A stretch of 16,223 nucleotides of DNA from Candidatus Nanohaloarchaea archaeon (GCA_030636885.1 DAOVVY010000005.1:1-16223); one strand, 5' to 3'; shown: positions 5,495-13,102, counted from the stretch's first letter. Notes: generated from the letters alone by a model not told the origin. Translations and numbers: made by a program.

Positions 5495-7453
5495 ATGGGT
5501 GATGATCCTTTAAGTTGGGATATGGAAGGTTTAGGTGGGGGCAAACCTAATCATATGAAACGGAGTGGTTGGGTAGCTGTAGGTCTCAATACATATCGTA
5601 AAGTCAATACAACTTCTACTTTGGGTGCAACACAAGGCATATATGATGGTCTTCTTTTTGGTTTAGGTAATAGGGAATATAAGATTATGAAAGTTAATGA
5701 AGATTTTCATGTGACACCGCATACTCAGAATCCGTTCTACCAGAATGCAAAAGCGCAACGTGGTGAGCTTGAACGTATCATAAGCACTACACTTACCGAT
5801 ATTGGTAATGAGGTTGGGCAATGGCAACTACTCCAGCATGATGTGCGAAAAGCTGAGGAAATGCTTAATTATTATACTTCAGATGATGAGGCCGCACTCA
5901 AGACCATCTTTGTTGATCAGGTAGATTATTATACTGGTGGTGGCGGTGGTCAGGGTGAGGGACGGCTTAGTATGGCATTTATGCGAAAGTCAAACATAAT
6001 GCCCACAATAGTTGAAGATTTTCTTAGTATGGCAAATCTTGATGCCCTTGCTGAGGGTGGGGCATTAGGTAAACTGCCACAGGTTGAAAAGAATTTCCTT
6101 AAGGCTAAATGGGCTGCATATACACAGTGGAAAAATCTTTTTAAGGAAGGGATAGATGAACGATATAAAACCGTAAAAACTCTTTGTGATTCAAAAGAGC
6201 GGTATCTTGAGGAAAGAAGAGAATGGTTAAAACCGCATGTCATGCAACATAAGATGCTCAAGAATTCATTGTCTGGTGAGGGTGGAAGATCAGGTATTAA
6301 TAATAGTTTTTTTGACCGACCAGGTGAGGCAAGAAGCTTTACCAATCAGACTGTATGGATGTGGAAACCTTTAAGGACTCGGCATAATATTGATCGGGTT
6401 CCGGATGAGATGTATAAGAATCCGCGATATATTGGTAAGTATGGTGAAGTCAAAGCTTATGACCATCATATTCAGGAAGAGTATATTTATAATTATAAAA
6501 AAGATTATTTTTTAAGTAAATATCCATGGATTACTGAAAAAAAGATTGAGGAGTATGTTAAGGGTCTTACGCACATGACGGATGCACAACATAAATTTGA
6601 TCATCATGGGGATTTAGATGAAGATGAATGGTATTATACTGTATGGACGATTGATTATGAAAAAACTATATTCAATGTAATATCAAATGGTCAACCCACA
6701 CCTATTGAAGATGGTATGTGGACAATACATGGTTATGTTGTCACAAAAAATATGTTGCTGTTGAAACTTTTAGAAAGAAAGTGTGAGGATGAAAAGATCG
6801 AGATTGAGATGAATGATATCATCAATATGGATAAAGAAAAATATTACATTAAATATTATCTGTTTAAAGAACATAAACATTATAAAATCCATAAACATTC
6901 GCGTGTTTTAATCTATGAAAATAAATCAAAAATACTGAAAGGTAAATCGTTTAAGAAAAATGCGGATGATGATGGTAAAGTAGATGTTGATGGGAGAAAA
7001 TATGTTGAGGAAGATTTTGTATTGTTCTCTGAAGATGACCTTAAAAAGCTTAAAGATAATGATAAACCGGGGGATGCTGGGTTGTCATTTGATAAAGATG
7101 GCAGTTTGATCATACCTGGGAATCCAGATGATACAAAGACTCGTGAAGCTGCATTGACTGCTATAAAAAAAGTTGTTCAAAAAAAACTTCTTAAATTCAA
7201 TGATCATCGTGATGTGGTGCTGCAGAGAGTTTCAAAGCCTGAACGACAAGATCCATTCTATAAGAAGATTGAAAAAACAAAAGAGTTCTTTAATAATTTT
7301 GGTATAGACCTTAAATTTTGGGTTGAAAAAGGACCGTATCAGAGCGAGATGCTGGATGCACTCACACAAGGCACTTTCAAGCTTGCAGGGAGTACTTTCT
7401 GGGGTCCAGAGATAATAGGTCCTCTTTATAGGAACATTAATGTCCCTTGGTGA
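5495..7453 (+). CDS. 652-residue protein of unknown function, helical with Gly-rich and Asp-rich linkers
   Basis: I do not recognise this family. There is no signal peptide or membrane helix. Residues ~78-130 and ~195-260 look like long amphipathic helices (ERIISTTLTDIG; WKNLFKEGIDERY). They are separated by a glycine-rich turn (TGGGGGQGEG, 147-156). Residues 360-370 are His/Asp-rich (HMTDAQHKFDHHG) and could bind metal. Residues ~420-480 are Lys/Tyr/His-rich, and 490-500 is an Asp-rich linker (ADDDGKVDVDG). The C-terminus is aromatic and hydrophobic (residues 631-652). The DNA for residues ~325-480 is markedly more AT-rich than the 5' third. The gene is divergent from the paralog/barrel operon, and its large size with an AT-rich interior mirrors that of the 862-residue protein. 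A structural or scaffold role in the module is only a guess. Confidence 0.7.
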   Translation: MGDDPLSWDMEGLGGGKPNHMKRSGWVAVGLNTYRKVNTTSTLGATQGIYDGLLFGLGNREYKIMKVNEDFHVTPHTQNPFYQNAKAQRGELERIISTTLTDIGNEVGQWQLLQHDVRKAEEMLNYYTSDDEAALKTIFVDQVDYYTGGGGGQGEGRLSMAFMRKSNIMPTIVEDFLSMANLDALAEGGALGKLPQVEKNFLKAKWAAYTQWKNLFKEGIDERYKTVKTLCDSKERYLEERREWLKPHVMQHKMLKNSLSGEGGRSGINNSFFDRPGEARSFTNQTVWMWKPLRTRHNIDRVPDEMYKNPRYIGKYGEVKAYDHHIQEEYIYNYKKDYFLSKYPWITEKKIEEYVKGLTHMTDAQHKFDHHGDLDEDEWYYTVWTIDYEKTIFNVISNGQPTPIEDGMWTIHGYVVTKNMLLLKLLERKCEDEKIEIEMNDIINMDKEKYYIKYYLFKEHKHYKIHKHSRVLIYENKSKILKGKSFKKNADDDGKVDVDGRKYVEEDFVLFSEDDLKKLKDNDKPGDAGLSFDKDGSLIIPGNPDDTKTREAALTAIKKVVQKKLLKFNDHRDVVLQRVSKPERQDPFYKKIEKTKEFFNNFGIDLKFWVEKGPYQSEMLDALTQGTFKLAGSTFWGPEIIGPLYRNINVPW

Positions 7454-7521
7454 TAAGGAGAGGTAATGTTTTTAAAATTAACAGTGATAATTAATAGTCT
7501 ATAATATGTAATAATCAAAAG

Positions 7522-8742
7522 GTGTTCTTATTTAACGAAATATTAATCAATAAAAAACAATTGAAAGCTCTTATCCGTGAGCTCGGTTCATATAGAGGGC
7601 GTCATACTGAACTTGTGTCTATCAGTGTGCCATCTGGATATAATATCAATGAGATAACTAATCTTGTGCGTCAGGAAGCGGGCACTTGCGCAAATATAAA
7701 ATCTAAGACTACTCGAAAAAATGTCATGAGTGCGCTTGGGCGTATTGAACAGGCATTGCGCGATTTTAAAGTTACGCCACCTAATGGTCTTTGCATCTAT
7801 AGTGGTAATGTTTCTGAAAAAGAAGGTGTGGCTGATATTGGACTTTGGATGTTTGAACCACCAGAACCTATTAATCTTAGAACTTATAGATGTGAGCAGA
7901 CATTCTTGATTGATCACCTTAAAGAACTAATCGAGGAAAAAGAAGTGTATGGTCTTGTGACAATTGATAAGTCTGAAGCAAGTATTGGACTCCTTACTGG
8001 TAAAAGCATAAAATCCTTGAATCATTTTGATTCGATGGTGCCTGGCAAGACCGGTAAAGGTGGACAGAGTGCTCAAAGATTTGAAAGGGTTCGTGCGGGA
8101 CTCCTTCTTAATTTCATGAAGATGATTGGAGAGAGTGCAACAAAGTCATTTGAGTCCAATAAACACCTTAAAGGTATACTTCTTGGTGGGCCTGGACCTG
8201 TCAAAGAAAAATTTGCAGATGGTGATTTCCTTTCTGAAGCACTTAAGAAAAAAATTATGGGTATTAAAGATTTGTCATATTCAGGTGAACCAGGGCTTAA
8301 AGAACTTCTGGAAAGGTCAGAAGATGTCTTGAAGGATGCATCAGCTACAGTTGAACGAAATATAATTCTTGATTTTTTTGAACATTTGAAGAAAGAAGAT
8401 GGTCTTGCAACTTATGGGTATCATGCAGTCATGAATGCTCTTAAGATGGGTGCTGTCAAAAGGTTAGTGGTGTCTGAGGATTTGCCATTGCGTTATTTTG
8501 AGATTAGTTGTCGTTGCGGTTTCTCTGAGGAAAAAGTTGCTAAAAAAGAAAGTCTTCCAGATGTCTGTCCTAAATGTTCGTCACAACTTAACATAACTGA
8601 AAAGAAAGATATTTTTGAGATGCTTGAAAATATGGCAGAAGATATGGGTACTGAATATAAAGAAGTGAGTTCTGAGACACCCGAAGGTGCACAGTTTATT
8701 CAGCTTGGTGGTATTGGCGCAGTTTTAAGATATAAACTTTAA
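7522..8742 (+). CDS. prf1: Peptide chain release factor aRF1
   Basis: Archaeal class 1 release factor, 406 residues, the usual family length. It decodes all three stop codons in the ribosomal A site and triggers peptide release. The N-domain carries NIKS at 58-61 (within ANIKSKTTRKN) and YRCEQTF at 122-128, which fits the stop-recognition motif YxCxxxF. The middle domain has the catalytic GGQ at 180-182 (GKGGQSAQRF). The C-domain ends with a zinc-binding minidomain: CRC at 330-332 and CPKC at 349-352. The GTG at 7522 is the only conventional start after an in-frame TAG at 7495. TTG 7561 is possible, but it would remove the N-terminal residues that precede SYRGRHTEL in the family. The GGQ glutamine is the expected substrate of the methyltransferase at 700-1308. 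The stop overlaps the convergent NYN gene by 4 nt. Confidence 0.96.
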   Translation: MFLFNEILINKKQLKALIRELGSYRGRHTELVSISVPSGYNINEITNLVRQEAGTCANIKSKTTRKNVMSALGRIEQALRDFKVTPPNGLCIYSGNVSEKEGVADIGLWMFEPPEPINLRTYRCEQTFLIDHLKELIEEKEVYGLVTIDKSEASIGLLTGKSIKSLNHFDSMVPGKTGKGGQSAQRFERVRAGLLLNFMKMIGESATKSFESNKHLKGILLGGPGPVKEKFADGDFLSEALKKKIMGIKDLSYSGEPGLKELLERSEDVLKDASATVERNIILDFFEHLKKEDGLATYGYHAVMNALKMGAVKRLVVSEDLPLRYFEISCRCGFSEEKVAKKESLPDVCPKCSSQLNITEKKDIFEMLENMAEDMGTEYKEVSSETPEGAQFIQLGGIGAVLRYKL

Positions 8743-9251
8743 TTCTTCTGTAATCTTTTTAATTTTTTTCGTTCTTCTTTTGTTTTTAGTATGATTACTG
8801 TATCTGCTGCGTGCTGTAATGCTTTTGAGAATCCAGAATCAATACCTATAACGAAAACTTCCTTACCCATTCTTTTTGCAAGTTGTACTACTGGTAGGAA
8901 ATCTGCATCTCTTGTTGCAAGTGCGATTATGTCTATGTGTGGGTTATAGATTGCAGATACTGCTGCTGTTGCAACATATACATCTACATCGCTTGCTATG
9001 TCATCTTTTTTTTCACCGACACCAATAATTGGTTCAAAACCATGATTGGCTATGGCTTCTATAAGTTTATCTGGGGCGAATTGATTAAGAAATACTTTTG
9101 ATTCCCTTACAGAACCATATGCTTCTAAATCATTTTTAATCTGATTTAAATCTATTTCAAATTCTTTTCTTAATAGATTTGGACCATCTAGAAAAAATGC
9201 AATTTTTGGTCTTTTACTTTTAATTAGTCTCTTTTTAATATTTTTTAACAA
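8739..9251 (-). CDS. NYN-domain (PIN-like) putative ribonuclease, TIGR00288-type archaeal family
   Basis: A 170-residue protein with a NYN/PIN-like nuclease domain. From the TTG 9251 start the acidic residues are in the pattern FFLDGPN (D22, N25), then SDVDVYVATAA (D88, D90), then TRDADF (D115, D117). This is the usual Mg-binding triad-plus of the NYN fold, so RNA cleavage is the likely activity. The fold matches the archaeal family once named TIGR00288, from memory and not searched. The C-terminus is Lys/Arg-rich (KEERKKLKRLQKN), a probable RNA contact. Two starts are possible. GTG 9260 overlaps a perfect GGTGAT ribosome site at 9256-9261, which instead points to TTG 9251; I chose the latter. 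The next genes upstream on the same strand encode RNase P proteins, which suggests RNA processing. It is convergent with aRF1, and the two stop codons share 3 nt. Confidence 0.88.
   Translation of the reverse strand: MLKNIKKRLIKSKRPKIAFFLDGPNLLRKEFEIDLNQIKNDLEAYGSVRESKVFLNQFAPDKLIEAIANHGFEPIIGVGEKKDDIASDVDVYVATAAVSAIYNPHIDIIALATRDADFLPVVQLAKRMGKEVFVIGIDSGFSKALQHAADTVIILKTKEERKKLKRLQKN
8756..8787 (+). terminator. T-rich terminator of aRF1 embedded in the NYN coding sequence
   Basis: Runs of T5 (8756-8760), T7 (8763-8769) and T5 (8783-8787) follow the aRF1 stop. They are the complement of the AAA/AAG lysine codons that encode the basic tail of the convergent NYN protein. They would act as a U-rich terminator for aRF1. 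Confidence 0.4.
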
Positions 9252-9293
9252 AAAAATCACCGTATTATACTATAATTGAAATAAGATATAATT

Positions 9294-9318
9294 CAAACCA
9301 TTATTATAAAAAGGTTTG
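9294..9318. repeat. Small inverted repeat between the NYN gene and the RNase P pair
   Basis: CAAACC (9294-9299) and GGTTTG (9313-9318) are perfect inverted arms with a 13-nt AT-rich loop in a 73-nt spacer. On the minus strand it lies just after the Pop5 stop and before the NYN start. It could mark an end of the RNase P transcript or a processing site. The loop also contains the best TATA-like sequence for the NYN gene. Confidence 0.3.
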
Positions 9319-9333
9319 TTATCTTTATTTTTT

Positions 9334-9687
9334 TCACTTTTCAGTTAAGAATTTGTCTTTTGCTGAACGCATAGTTCCCGTTACACCTAATGTCTTAAAT
9401 ATTAAATGTTCGTGGTCTATAGACCTTATCAAAGCTATTGCAGCTCGTACCTGTTGTACATTATCATGACTGCATCTTATGATTCCGGTATTAGTATTCA
9501 CATTATATAGGTTTGAGGGAATCCATAGATGAAAGTCAGCACACCCTGCATCTCCGAAAAGTTGTAATATTGATGACCATATTGTCTTGACCGTATCTTC
9601 AAGTGAATAGTTTTTTGGAGATATTATTTTGAAGACTATGTATCTCTCTCTAATTTCCATTGTAGGGGGTAATCTGTTTACTTTCAT
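9334..9687 (-). CDS. rnp2: RNase P protein component 2 (Pop5)
   Basis: A 117-residue Pop5-type subunit of archaeal RNase P. With Rpp30 it activates the catalytic RNA that removes the 5' leader of pre-tRNA. Visible family features are RERYIVFKI at 13-21, a central GDAGCADFHLW segment (45-55), a GIIRC strand (68-72), and the C-terminal hallmark GVTGTMRSAKDKF (101-113). Length is normal. I chose ATG 9687, 5 nt after the stop of the Rpp30 gene. A TTG at 9696 overlaps that stop and would add three residues (MRL). Either way the two genes are translationally coupled, which fits their heterodimer. Confidence 0.92.
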   Translation of the reverse strand: MKVNRLPPTMEIRERYIVFKIISPKNYSLEDTVKTIWSSILQLFGDAGCADFHLWIPSNLYNVNTNTGIIRCSHDNVQQVRAAIALIRSIDHEHLIFKTLGVTGTMRSAKDKFLTEK

Positions 9688-9692
9688 AAGTC

Positions 9693-10436
9693 TCAAATGT
9701 CTTCTTTTTTTATAATTTCAACACCATGGGTGATGTAGTTCTTATTTTTTACTTTTTTTGCGTGCGTGATAATGTTTTCAGGTATTGATGATATGCTATC
9801 AAGTGAATCTGCAAGTTCAATACCTATCAAGGATCCCAGTGATGCAAGTTCTCGGCCTGCACGCATGTCAAAGATGCTTTCTGCACCGCTTGTTATTACA
9901 ATAGGAGTCTTGTATTTTTTTGTAAGCATTACATTTCGTTTCATGTGTGAAAGCAAATGGGCTCTGACTTTTCTATAAGAATGAAGTACAAATTTAAAAT
10001 TTAATTCTATGGCTACTGAATTTTCAGTTGCTAATTTTGCCATCACGTTGTCAAGGCCTGAATCTTTTCTTCCCCGTTCAGGATGTGCTAAAATATCTAC
10101 TCTTGGATTCTCAACTGCTGCTCTGTTTATTTTTGGATTGCCACCTGATACAATTATTATGTCTGCTTTATCTCTTAATTTTTTTACTTGTGTTCTCATT
10201 ATTTCAGGGTCTTCTGTGCTTATCTCTATACCTGTGTATATTTCAAGATCAGTCTTATGTTTTATAATTTCTTCCCTTAAATTATCTAAATTATCTTTGT
10301 TTTTGTCTTTTACATGATCTATGATACATATTGATGCGAACCTTAATGATTCGGCCATCTTTATGATTTCTGCAACACTATTTTGACCTATGGATAAATC
10401 TGAGTATATGTGCAAATCTGTGAATTTACGTTCCAT
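9693..10436 (-). CDS. rnp3: RNase P protein component 3 (Rpp30)
   Basis: A 247-residue Rpp30 subunit with a PHP-like TIM barrel, partner of Pop5 in archaeal RNase P. Recognisable elements are the opening FTDLHI (5-10), SICIIDHV (35-42), TGIEIS (68-73), IIIVSGGNPKINRAAVEN (93-110), VDILAHPERG (113-122), VAIELNF (141-147), and IVITSGAESIFDMR (179-192). The enzyme is structural in RNase P, not the catalyst. Start: ATG 10436 is preceded by GTGAT (10441-10445), a core match to the archaeal Shine-Dalgarno sequence. GTG 10445 in the same frame is therefore part of that site and not a start. A TATA box at 10472-10482 predicts a leader of about 14 nt. Confidence 0.93.
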   Translation of the reverse strand: MERKFTDLHIYSDLSIGQNSVAEIIKMAESLRFASICIIDHVKDKNKDNLDNLREEIIKHKTDLEIYTGIEISTEDPEIMRTQVKKLRDKADIIIVSGGNPKINRAAVENPRVDILAHPERGRKDSGLDNVMAKLATENSVAIELNFKFVLHSYRKVRAHLLSHMKRNVMLTKKYKTPIVITSGAESIFDMRAGRELASLGSLIGIELADSLDSISSIPENIITHAKKVKNKNYITHGVEIIKKEDI

Positions 10437-10471
10437 AAGTATCACGTATCTATATATTTATTTGTCTTTTT

Positions 10472-10482
10472 CTTTTTAAATA
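10472..10482 (-). promoter_or_regulatory. TATA box of the RNase P protein operon
   Basis: On the minus strand TATTTAAAAAG is centred near 10477. It predicts a transcription start near 10450, just before the GTGAT ribosome site of the Rpp30 gene. Confidence 0.45.
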
Positions 10483-10513
10483 GATATTTTTTGGTCTAAA
10501 TGAGTTTATATTG

Positions 10514-10525
10514 AAAAAATAAAAA
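10514..10525 (-). terminator. T-rich terminator of the RimK-like/MscS-like operon
   Basis: On the minus strand, TTTTT-A-TTTTTT follows the stop of the MscS-like gene by about 12 nt. It is the natural end of the three-gene transcript before the RNase P promoter. Confidence 0.45.
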
Positions 10526-10537
10526 GAAGCAGTTTAA

Positions 10538-11338
10538 CTAAATCTTTTCAAAATTGTCTTTTAAAAAATTGTTGTTTGGTATTATGTATGTATTTTTTGT
10601 AGATTTTATTTCGGTGCTGAATGTACCAATTGCTATAATTTCACCTGAAACTCCTGCAACTGCGACTTTATCTTTCTCTTTCAGACCTATATTTTTCATA
10701 TAGATCCCTGCCATGAAATTTGGTGCAAGGTCTTTTAGAGATAATATAAACAGTGCTGATGCAGTCAATAAAAGAACACCCATGAGGACTGTTATTGCTG
10801 TGGGATCAACGCCTAATACTTTAAGTGCAATTATTATTGCAATTATGTATAGCATGATACTTGTGAAAGTTGAAGTCAATGTCACTATACTTTCAAGTTC
10901 TGTTTTTTTGTGTTTACCGTGTAACAATTCAGATACTATCTTTCCAAAAAGATCAGCAACAAATGATCCAATTACAATTATTATAACTGCAATAACTATG
11001 TTTGGAAGGTATTTTACTATTGCTGAGAATATGGCTGATATGTCTTTTAACCCGATTATTTCAAATGCTGCAGATAATGCAAATAAATATACAAATAATC
11101 TTGTAATGTCTGCGATGAGTGTTATTGCGGTGCCACGATATCCGATCTCTTTAAGGATTATGTGTATCTTGCTGGATTTCATTATATCATCCATGCCTGT
11201 TATTTTGGATAATCTAAGGATTGTATATTTTATGAGAATTCCACCAATATGTCCTAAAAATAATATACCTATAAAATTAAAAAAAATAGGATTAGTGTAA
11301 TATATATCTGCCAACATCTGTTGAATTATAAAAACCAT
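10538..11338 (-). CDS. Short MscS-like mechanosensitive channel family membrane protein
   Basis: A 266-residue membrane protein. About five helices are visible (17-40, 71-95, 108-130, 152-175, 178-201). The last is followed by LKDLAPNFMAGIYMK (201-215), which corresponds to the pore-helix exit of MscS. A small beta domain follows (KDKVAVAGVSGEIIAIGTF, within 222-240) that ends in the family's IPN (253-255). MscS channels release solutes on hypo-osmotic shock. Here the protein stops 11 residues after IPN, so the cytoplasmic alpha/beta vestibule is absent. It may be a minimal channel or a membrane subunit recruited for another role. ATG 11338 follows the TAG of the RimK-like gene with no gap. 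AGGTGA, 8 nt upstream, is a good ribosome site inside that gene's end. Confidence 0.82.
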   Translation of the reverse strand: MVFIIQQMLADIYYTNPIFFNFIGILFLGHIGGILIKYTILRLSKITGMDDIMKSSKIHIILKEIGYRGTAITLIADITRLFVYLFALSAAFEIIGLKDISAIFSAIVKYLPNIVIAVIIIVIGSFVADLFGKIVSELLHGKHKKTELESIVTLTSTFTSIMLYIIAIIIALKVLGVDPTAITVLMGVLLLTASALFILSLKDLAPNFMAGIYMKNIGLKEKDKVAVAGVSGEIIAIGTFSTEIKSTKNTYIIPNNNFLKDNFEKI

Positions 11339-12211
11339 CTATCTTTTCACCTGAGTATCTATATAATCTACTATTCTTTTCGCGATATTTATATCTGTCG
11401 CTTCAGTCATACCACGAATCCCTGGGTTTATGTTGACTTCAAGGACAACGGGACCATCTTTGCTCTCAAGGATATCTACTGCCAATATTTTGCAGTCCAT
11501 GATTTCAGCAACTTTAAGGCTTATCTCTTCAACGTCTTTTGTGGGTGTGTATCTCACACCTGAACCACCAATCTTTATGTTTGCGCGTTTCTCTCCTTCT
11601 TTTGCGACTCTTTTATAGGCACCTGCAATTTCCCCACCCACTACAAGAACTCTTATGTCTTCACCAGGGTTATCTATGAATTCTTGTATAAGGACTTCTT
11701 GTTTCAGGACTTCCATAGATTTCAAGATGGATTTCATTGTGTTAGGTTCCTTGACGTACATTATACCTTTCCCGCCACTGCCACCTTTAAGTTTTACCAT
11801 GACTGGGAACTTTATTATGTCTACCATGTCTTCTGAATTTTCTCCGGTCTTGAAAAGGTATGTCTTTGGTACATAGATGTTGTTTCGTGCAAGCATCTCT
11901 GTTGTCAGGAACTTATCATGAGCTATCATGATTGTTTCTGCCTTATATGGTTTGGGTACATCAAAATAGTCAAATGCTTTCACGACCTGATATCCGTATT
12001 CTTTTCGTGGTGCATCTATTTTTGGGAGAAAGTAGTCAACATTGGTCAAGTCTTGCCTGTTGTATTCACATTTGATCTTATTTTGGTCAACTATTAGATT
12101 CATACGGTTTATAGGGACATATTTGACATTGAATACTTTTTTTGCTTCATCGATTATCATTTGTGTTGTTGGTGATAATTTTCCAGGAGATGCTATAAGT
12201 ATCTTATTCAT
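11339..12211 (-). CDS. RimK-like ATP-grasp ligase (intact)
   Basis: A 290-residue ATP-grasp enzyme of the RimK/LysX/MptN group, which ligate amino acids (often glutamate) to a carboxylate through an acyl-phosphate. The ATP-binding lysine is K140 (PVMVKLKGGSGGKG, with the glycine-rich loop at 143-149). The hinge segment is VLIQEFI (173-179). The phosphate and carboxylate contacts are EDIRVLVVGG (184-193). D246 lies in AVDIL, and the Mg-binding end is EVNINPG (258-264) with E258, N260 and N262. All key residues are present. The acceptor could be a protein, a cofactor such as a coenzyme F420-type tail, or a lysine-biosynthesis carrier; the sequence does not decide. GAGGTG lies 8 nt before ATG 12211. 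The start overlaps the degenerate paralog by 8 nt, and the channel-like gene abuts the stop. Confidence 0.9.
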   Translation of the reverse strand: MNKILIASPGKLSPTTQMIIDEAKKVFNVKYVPINRMNLIVDQNKIKCEYNRQDLTNVDYFLPKIDAPRKEYGYQVVKAFDYFDVPKPYKAETIMIAHDKFLTTEMLARNNIYVPKTYLFKTGENSEDMVDIIKFPVMVKLKGGSGGKGIMYVKEPNTMKSILKSMEVLKQEVLIQEFIDNPGEDIRVLVVGGEIAGAYKRVAKEGEKRANIKIGGSGVRYTPTKDVEEISLKVAEIMDCKILAVDILESKDGPVVLEVNINPGIRGMTEATDINIAKRIVDYIDTQVKR

Positions 12212-13088
12212 GTGATTTCCACCTCATATCATGAATCCACTCTAAAATTTTGTTGAATATTGGATTCTCTTCTTTTATGGTTGTGCGTTTCCCTAAATAT
12301 GATATACATTTCTCTAAAAGATTTATTTCATATATGTTTCCAAAAAATTCAATTTTTGGTTTGATGTTGAATCCTACAACCATCGCTCTATCATTTGCTT
12401 TCAATAAGTTTATCTGGCATATGGTTGCTTTCAATAATTGTGATACTGACATAATACTATTTCTTTCTTCAATAGTTAATTTGTATCTTGAATCTTTGCC
12501 TTTTACTGCATAGGTATAATTACCAATTACAAGAACGCTTATGGCTGTTGCATCTTTAAATGTTTCTTGTAACGTTATTGGTTGTTTCAATGTCTCAAGG
12601 GTATCAACAACACCTTTTGCGGATTCAGCTGAATCAAGGACTATTGTACCGGTCTTACTGTAAGGTAATTTGAGTATTGCAGGATATATCATTGTGTCTA
12701 TATTCTTTTCAATTGCAGTTCTTGACATTGAAAGGTATGTTCTTGGTGTCTGTATTTTGTTATTATTTAATGAGAATGGGAGGAGATATTCATTGTAGCC
12801 GTAAAGAAGTGATTCGCTGCTCAATGGCGATAACATCTTGTGCTGTTCAAAAATCTTTAGGAGTACATAACCAAAATCTGCGTTCCTTTTACTTATCCTT
12901 GGGAATATCACATCAAAATCTAATAGATTTATGTTTTTAAAAAAAGGCGCAGCAGTCTCTTTGCAGGTTTCTATCCGGATCATCTCAATTGGCGCATAAA
13001 GGACTGAGTCAAACTCTTTTTTTGCGAGTTCCATCAATTCAATTTCGCTCTGTGATCTTTTTTCGGGACCAATTATGCATAATTTCAT
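12204..13088 (-). CDS. Degenerate RimK-like ATP-grasp paralog (probable pseudoenzyme)
   Basis: A 294-residue protein collinear with the next gene: MKLCIIGPEK versus MNKILIASPG at the start, IFPRISKRNADFGY (61-74) versus FLPKIDAPRKEYGY, and QTPRTYL versus VPKTYLF. The catalytic parts have changed. The glycine-rich loop GGSGGKG is replaced by PYSKTG (142-147). The arginine of EDIRVLVV is lost (ATAISVLVI). The AVDIL aspartate becomes asparagine (QINLL, 225-229). The Mg-binding EVNINPG has become GFNIKPK (239-245). Only the ATP lysine (K140) and one asparagine (N241) remain. The frame is intact over full length, so it is selected as protein and is not decaying. A regulatory or structural partner of the active ligase is the likely role. 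ATG 13088 has GGGAGTGA (13095-13102) upstream and a TATA box at 13134-13144. Confidence 0.85.
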   Translation of the reverse strand: MKLCIIGPEKRSQSEIELMELAKKEFDSVLYAPIEMIRIETCKETAAPFFKNINLLDFDVIFPRISKRNADFGYVLLKIFEQHKMLSPLSSESLLYGYNEYLLPFSLNNNKIQTPRTYLSMSRTAIEKNIDTMIYPAILKLPYSKTGTIVLDSAESAKGVVDTLETLKQPITLQETFKDATAISVLVIGNYTYAVKGKDSRYKLTIEERNSIMSVSQLLKATICQINLLKANDRAMVVGFNIKPKIEFFGNIYEINLLEKCISYLGKRTTIKEENPIFNKILEWIHDMRWKSHE

Positions 13089-13094
13089 CAGAAG

Positions 13095-13102
13095 TCACTC
13101 CC
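13095..13102 (-). promoter_or_regulatory. Ribosome binding site of the degenerate RimK-like gene
   Basis: On the minus strand GGGAGTGA lies 6 nt before ATG 13088. It is close to the archaeal consensus GGAGGTGA and confirms this start. Confidence 0.5.

Noticed and set aside
1300..7453. Phage, plasmid or insertion-sequence origin of the five-gene block.
   Set aside because: No integrase, transposase, terminal repeats, tRNA junction or capsid/tail-type motifs are visible. Flanking genes are intact except for the separate protease stop.
10713..11300. A 195-codon plus-strand frame antisense to the MscS-like gene.
   Set aside because: It mirrors the codons of a recognisable membrane protein with a good ribosome site. 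The antisense product has no domain-like pattern.
12204..13088. Calling the degenerate RimK-like gene a decaying pseudogene.
   Set aside because: It is full length with an intact frame, strong ribosome site and promoter, and it keeps the fold pattern. Loss is confined to catalytic positions, which fits a pseudoenzyme better.
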